NCBI GenBank assembly: GCA_949358305.1
Contig: OX442315.1
Location: forward strand, 1,116,001 to 1,180,000
Source: Strigamia acuminata
Taxonomy: Eukaryota > Arthropoda > Chilopoda > Geophilomorpha > Linotaeniidae
Reading direction: 5' to 3'
Length of the DNA: 64,000 nt
A program made the translations under genes and the position numbers. The notes below the pieces were generated by a model that was not told the origin of the DNA, ran no database searches, and saw only the letters and a program-made list of their open reading frames with translations. Below, one piece after another: positions 60,785 to 64,000 of this stretch (positions are counted from its first letter, which is position 1; the number at the start of each line of letters is the position of its first letter).

Positions 60785-63700
60785 TTATACTCGGAAGATC
60801 TTCGAAGTCAGCGATCGCAAACGTTCTGACGATAACCATTTGGTGAAAATGTCTGCGATGTTGACCTCGCTGGCAACTTTTCGAAGATCGAAGACTCCTG
60901 TCGTGAACCACTCCCTGAGCCAATGATACTTAACGCGAATGTGTTTTGTTTTCGCGTTCTCGATGTCATTAGACGTGAACTGGATAGAGGCCAGGGCGTC
61001 GGAATACACGATGGGTCGAGATAAACGATTGAGAGTCGGGAATTCGGCGTACACGTTGTCGAGCTAGAAAAGCTTCTTTACGCACTCAACCAGGGCGATG
61101 AATTCGGCTTCCATGGTTGAGCACGCTACGGTCGACTGTTTACGACAGGACCAGCCGATAGGGACATTTCCAACGTATACGATATATCCTCCGAAACTCA
61201 ATGATGTTTCCGGGTCGCTTGCCCACGACGCGTCGGTGAATGCCAACAGTTGACTTGAAGAGCAACCAGATAATTCAATGCAAAGATCTGCAGTATTCGC
61301 TACGTACTGCAAAACCTGTAACAAGGCGCGGATGTGGGTTCGGTTGTAGCATGTGTTGAACTGTGCTAATGCTATGACGGAGTATAAGATGTCGGGACGA
61401 GTTCTCGATGCCAAAAACAGTAGTGACCCGATTAATGATCGATAGGGAAAATCTTCAAGATTTTCGGTGGACCCTCTGACGAGTGTCGTTCCTGGGGTCA
61501 CTGGCACCTTGACTAGGTTATTCGTTGATGTCCCGAACTTCTTAACCATTTTGGCGATGTATGCACGTTGGGTTATGAACGTGCGCCCGGCGTCACGGAT
61601 GAATTCGACGCCTAGGAGTTTGGTGATCAGGCCGAGGTTCACGATGTCAAATTTCGAGCTGATTAGTCGAATCAGGTGAGTGAAAACATTGTCGGATGCG
61701 TAAAATATAACAATATCGTCCACGTAAACCAGCATAACAGCTGTGTCTCCAAAAACGTATACACAGTTGCATGCCGGCATTCTTCGAAATCCGAGGGCCC
61801 GTAATGTTTCGTCGAGTTTCTCGAACCATTGTCTTCCCGATTGGTGGAGGCCGTAAAGTGACTTGAGGAGCAGCCACACGTTGTTTGGATCGGAGCATGT
61901 GGCACCCGCGGGGATTCGCATGTAGACTTTGTGCTTTAATTCCCCGTATAGGTACGCACCTTTCACGTCGAGGTGGGCGTCCTTCCAACCACGTAATACG
62001 ACGAGAAGACAGAAAAACAGACGAATCAATATGAAGTTCACGACTGGGCTAAACACCTCATCAAAATCGACTCCGAGGGTTTGATAAAAACCTTGCGCTA
62101 CTAAGCGTGCTCGGTATCGAGTGACGGTTCCGGCTGCATCGGTTTTGAGTTTAAAAATCTACTTGCAGCCAAGAATAGTGGTGTCGGGTGGTCGGGGAAC
62201 TTCTTCATAGATTTCTCGCTCTTTGCTTCACGCCATTTCGGAGCATCAGTGAATTTCGGTATTTCGGCGAATGAAGCCGGTTCGGTTCGGCACAGATGAG
62301 CCGCATGACGAACGCCCGGAAGAACTGGTAACTTGTGCTCGAGGTTGCCAAAGAAAAAGAGTCCGGGGTCGTAATCGATGTTGTTCAACAAACAATAATC
62401 CTCGACGTCCTTATAAGATCTTAAACGGATCTTCGGAGTTTGAAAACAATAGACGTCGATTGCGATTGATCCGGGTTTTTGATCCTTACGGAGGTGTTCC
62501 TCACGTATCCATTCTCGGCACTCCCCATCTCCACCGACGAATCGCCACATATGAGTCGTGTGGCGAGCGGTTGCCGCAGCGACTTCGGTTCCCAATACCG
62601 GCGCTGGTGACATAGGATCGGGGTCAAAAATTTGCATGGTATGTGTAGCCGGATCACCAGCACGTTGTTGACGACGAGTTGTGATAAATCTCGGTGTCGG
62701 TATCGGCGTCTCACGTGGGAGAGGAGGTGCTGTCGAACGTTGAGGCGAGGGTGGTGTCGACGGAGGTAATTGATGCGACGATGGTTCCGCTGACGGGTCA
62801 ATGAGTTCGGATGTCTCGGGATAAACCGATAATTCATCCATTTCTCGGATGTCGTGGTCAGTATCGCGTTCCTCTTCGTATGAAATGTGATGAGATTGTC
62901 GAAGGGATGCGGTACCCGGAGGCAATGTCGCACATAAATCCAGCAAGACCCGTTCTGGAGTCGTCGGAGGTGGAATGTGGATATGCGGGAACGCAAGAGG
63001 TGTGTGCATCGATGCAGATGCTGTTGACACACGTTCGGAATCATTCGCAGAGTGCTCCGACGCCTCTGAATCGGATCCCCTCGGCCATTGATGGTATTGG
63101 AGATTATCATCAAACGAAACCGATTGTTGTCCAGGGCTGGTAAACGATTCTTGAGGTCGTTGAGACGAAATTTTAATCGATTTTCGGTAGGATTGGCGCT
63201 CATCGACCTTGACATGAATCGACTCGTAGACTTTGTTGTCAGTTGGGTTCCAAATTCTGAATCCACGGGTCCCTGTGGCGTAGCCGACTAAATACCCCTC
63301 CCAGGCCCGCGGATCCAGCTTCTTCCGGCCTGGCGCGGTGTAGTGCACCCAGCACTTTGAGCCGACTTTGCGGAGGTGTCGTAACGATAGGGCTCTCTGT
63401 CGCCAAAGGATGTACGGGACCTGATTGTTAAGTCGAGAATGAGGGCACCGGTTCTTGATGTAGGCGAACGTAACCGCGAGCTCGGCCCAAAGCGCATCCG
63501 GAAGTTTCGTCTCGGAAATAATTGCGCGGACGTTGTCGAGCATTGTCCTGTTTATGCGCTCGGCCGTGCCATTCATCTGTGGCGACGACGGGTTTGTTCG
63601 CTGCCCTTGAATGCCCTTATCTTAAAGGAAACGGAGGAATTCGTTGGACATAAACTCTCCGCCTCGATCCGTCCGAATCGCTTTTATTCGGGAGTCTTGA

Positions 63701-63998
63701 ATTCTTTCCACTCGGGCGACAAAGTCCTTAAAGGTTGCGAAAACCTGTGATTTTTGCGCTAGCGGTATGATCCAGCAATAGCGCGTTGCGTCGTCGATGA
63801 CTGTGAGGACGAAACGTGCTCCTCCAAACGATGGGATTGGGGCTGGCCCCCAAATATCCATGTGGAGAAGGTCCAAAGGCTTTGTAGTCGAGGGATTTGG
63901 ATCAGGCTTATGAGAAGCTCTTGTCGATTTGGCTACGCTGCAGTCGTTGCAGGCCAACTCCCTGCTTACTTCCCCCGGTTGCATGCCGTACACTTGAT
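60785..63998 (-). pseudogene. Cop-B2 pol (integrase, RT, RNase H), broken
   Basis: Reading down the minus strand, the first domains are the zinc domain (GEVSRELACNDC) and the integrase core (HMDIWGP, RTDRGGEF). A TAA follows at 63622-63624, then NGTAERINR and the linker. A 25-bp deletion near 62225 shifts the frame. A TAG at 62159-62161 replaces the tryptophan of Cop-B1 GCKWIF. RT (SLYGLHQSGRQWFE, catalytic YVDD) and RNase H (FTDASWA, MEAEF) come next. A TAG at 61064-61066 replaces another tryptophan (SFWLDN in Cop-B1). The end is NIADIFTKWLSSERL and the stop at 60785. The lesions were found by comparison with Cop-B1. Confidence 0.9.
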
Positions 63999-64000
63999 CA

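Larger units (their letters stand above)
60029..64000 (-). mobile_element. Cop-B2, degenerate Ty1/copia retrotransposon, 5' end outside
   Basis: A minus-strand relative of Cop-B1. The 3' LTR (60029-60564), polypurine GAAGAGGGGATT and pol up to the GAG-pre-integrase domain are in the window. The pol has three nonsense codons and one 25-bp deletion, so it is older than Cop-B1. It is inserted in the right arm of FB-B. Confidence 0.92.

Overview
The window is eukaryotic and almost certainly from an invertebrate animal with a repeat-rich nuclear genome. It holds no prokaryotic features and no rRNA or tRNA gene that I can see. Nearly all long reading frames belong to LTR retrotransposons (Ty1/copia and Ty3/gypsy). 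These carry metazoan-style primer binding sites, 4-5 bp target duplications and AT-rich leaders. The rest is tandem satellites, foldback elements, non-autonomous DNA transposons and AT-rich sequence without recognisable genes. The only candidate host gene is a small secreted cysteine-rich protein at 5966-6280 (minus), with a truncated convergent paralogue beside it. I cannot name the species; short intron-like signals suggest an arthropod or similar animal, but that is a guess.

Layout. 1-3982: 3' part of a copia element (Cop-A1, plus strand) with its 3' LTR. 3983-12177: a CACTG-ended non-autonomous DNA transposon, the cysteine-rich gene pair, a 20-bp satellite carrying TGACTCA in nearly every unit, unassigned DNA, hairpin-type repeats and a 32-bp satellite. 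12178-29532: a long inverted-repeat (foldback) element, FB-A, whose left arm is split by copia element Cop-A2 (12743-28382, minus, TSD GTTAC). Cop-A2 is itself split by a complete gypsy element, Gyp-M (18021-26289, plus, TSD GTCT). 29533-36872: second-family copia element Cop-B1 (plus), inserted in the right arm of FB-A and interrupted by a solo LTR of its own family (TSD AAAGT). Its 3' LTR is cut after 23 bp by the LTR of another minus-strand element (Elt-U, 36873 to about 57838). The single unidentified ORF of Elt-U is split by a 17.6-kb gypsy element, Gyp-L (38482-56078, plus, TSD ACGA), and by a 493-bp inverted-repeat element. Gyp-L carries two insertions: an internally deleted copia derivative in its 5' LTR (TSD TGGCA) and a 2.4-kb foldback element built of CCAATATTGG palindromes in its leader. 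57839-60028: hairpin repeats, unassigned DNA and a second foldback copy, FB-B. 60029-64000: degenerate copia element Cop-B2 (minus), running off the window.

How the parts work together. Gyp-M and Gyp-L look like the young, potentially active elements. Gyp-M has apparently identical LTRs and Gyp-L nearly identical ones. Both have intact gag and pol, and both place a canonical -1 frameshift heptamer (GGGAAAC or AAAAAAC) directly against the gag UAG stop, with pol open in the -1 frame. Gyp-L adds a third ORF after pol, preceded by a splice-acceptor-like sequence and encoding a basic Ser-rich head and a cysteine-rich domain. I do not recognise this protein. Cop-A1 is open as far as visible. Cop-A2, Cop-B1 and Cop-B2 are broken by the specific lesions listed below. 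The Cop-B family has a U5 end that is complementary to its own primer binding site, and one Cop-B-related insertion has its 5' LTR replaced by a snap-back palindrome.
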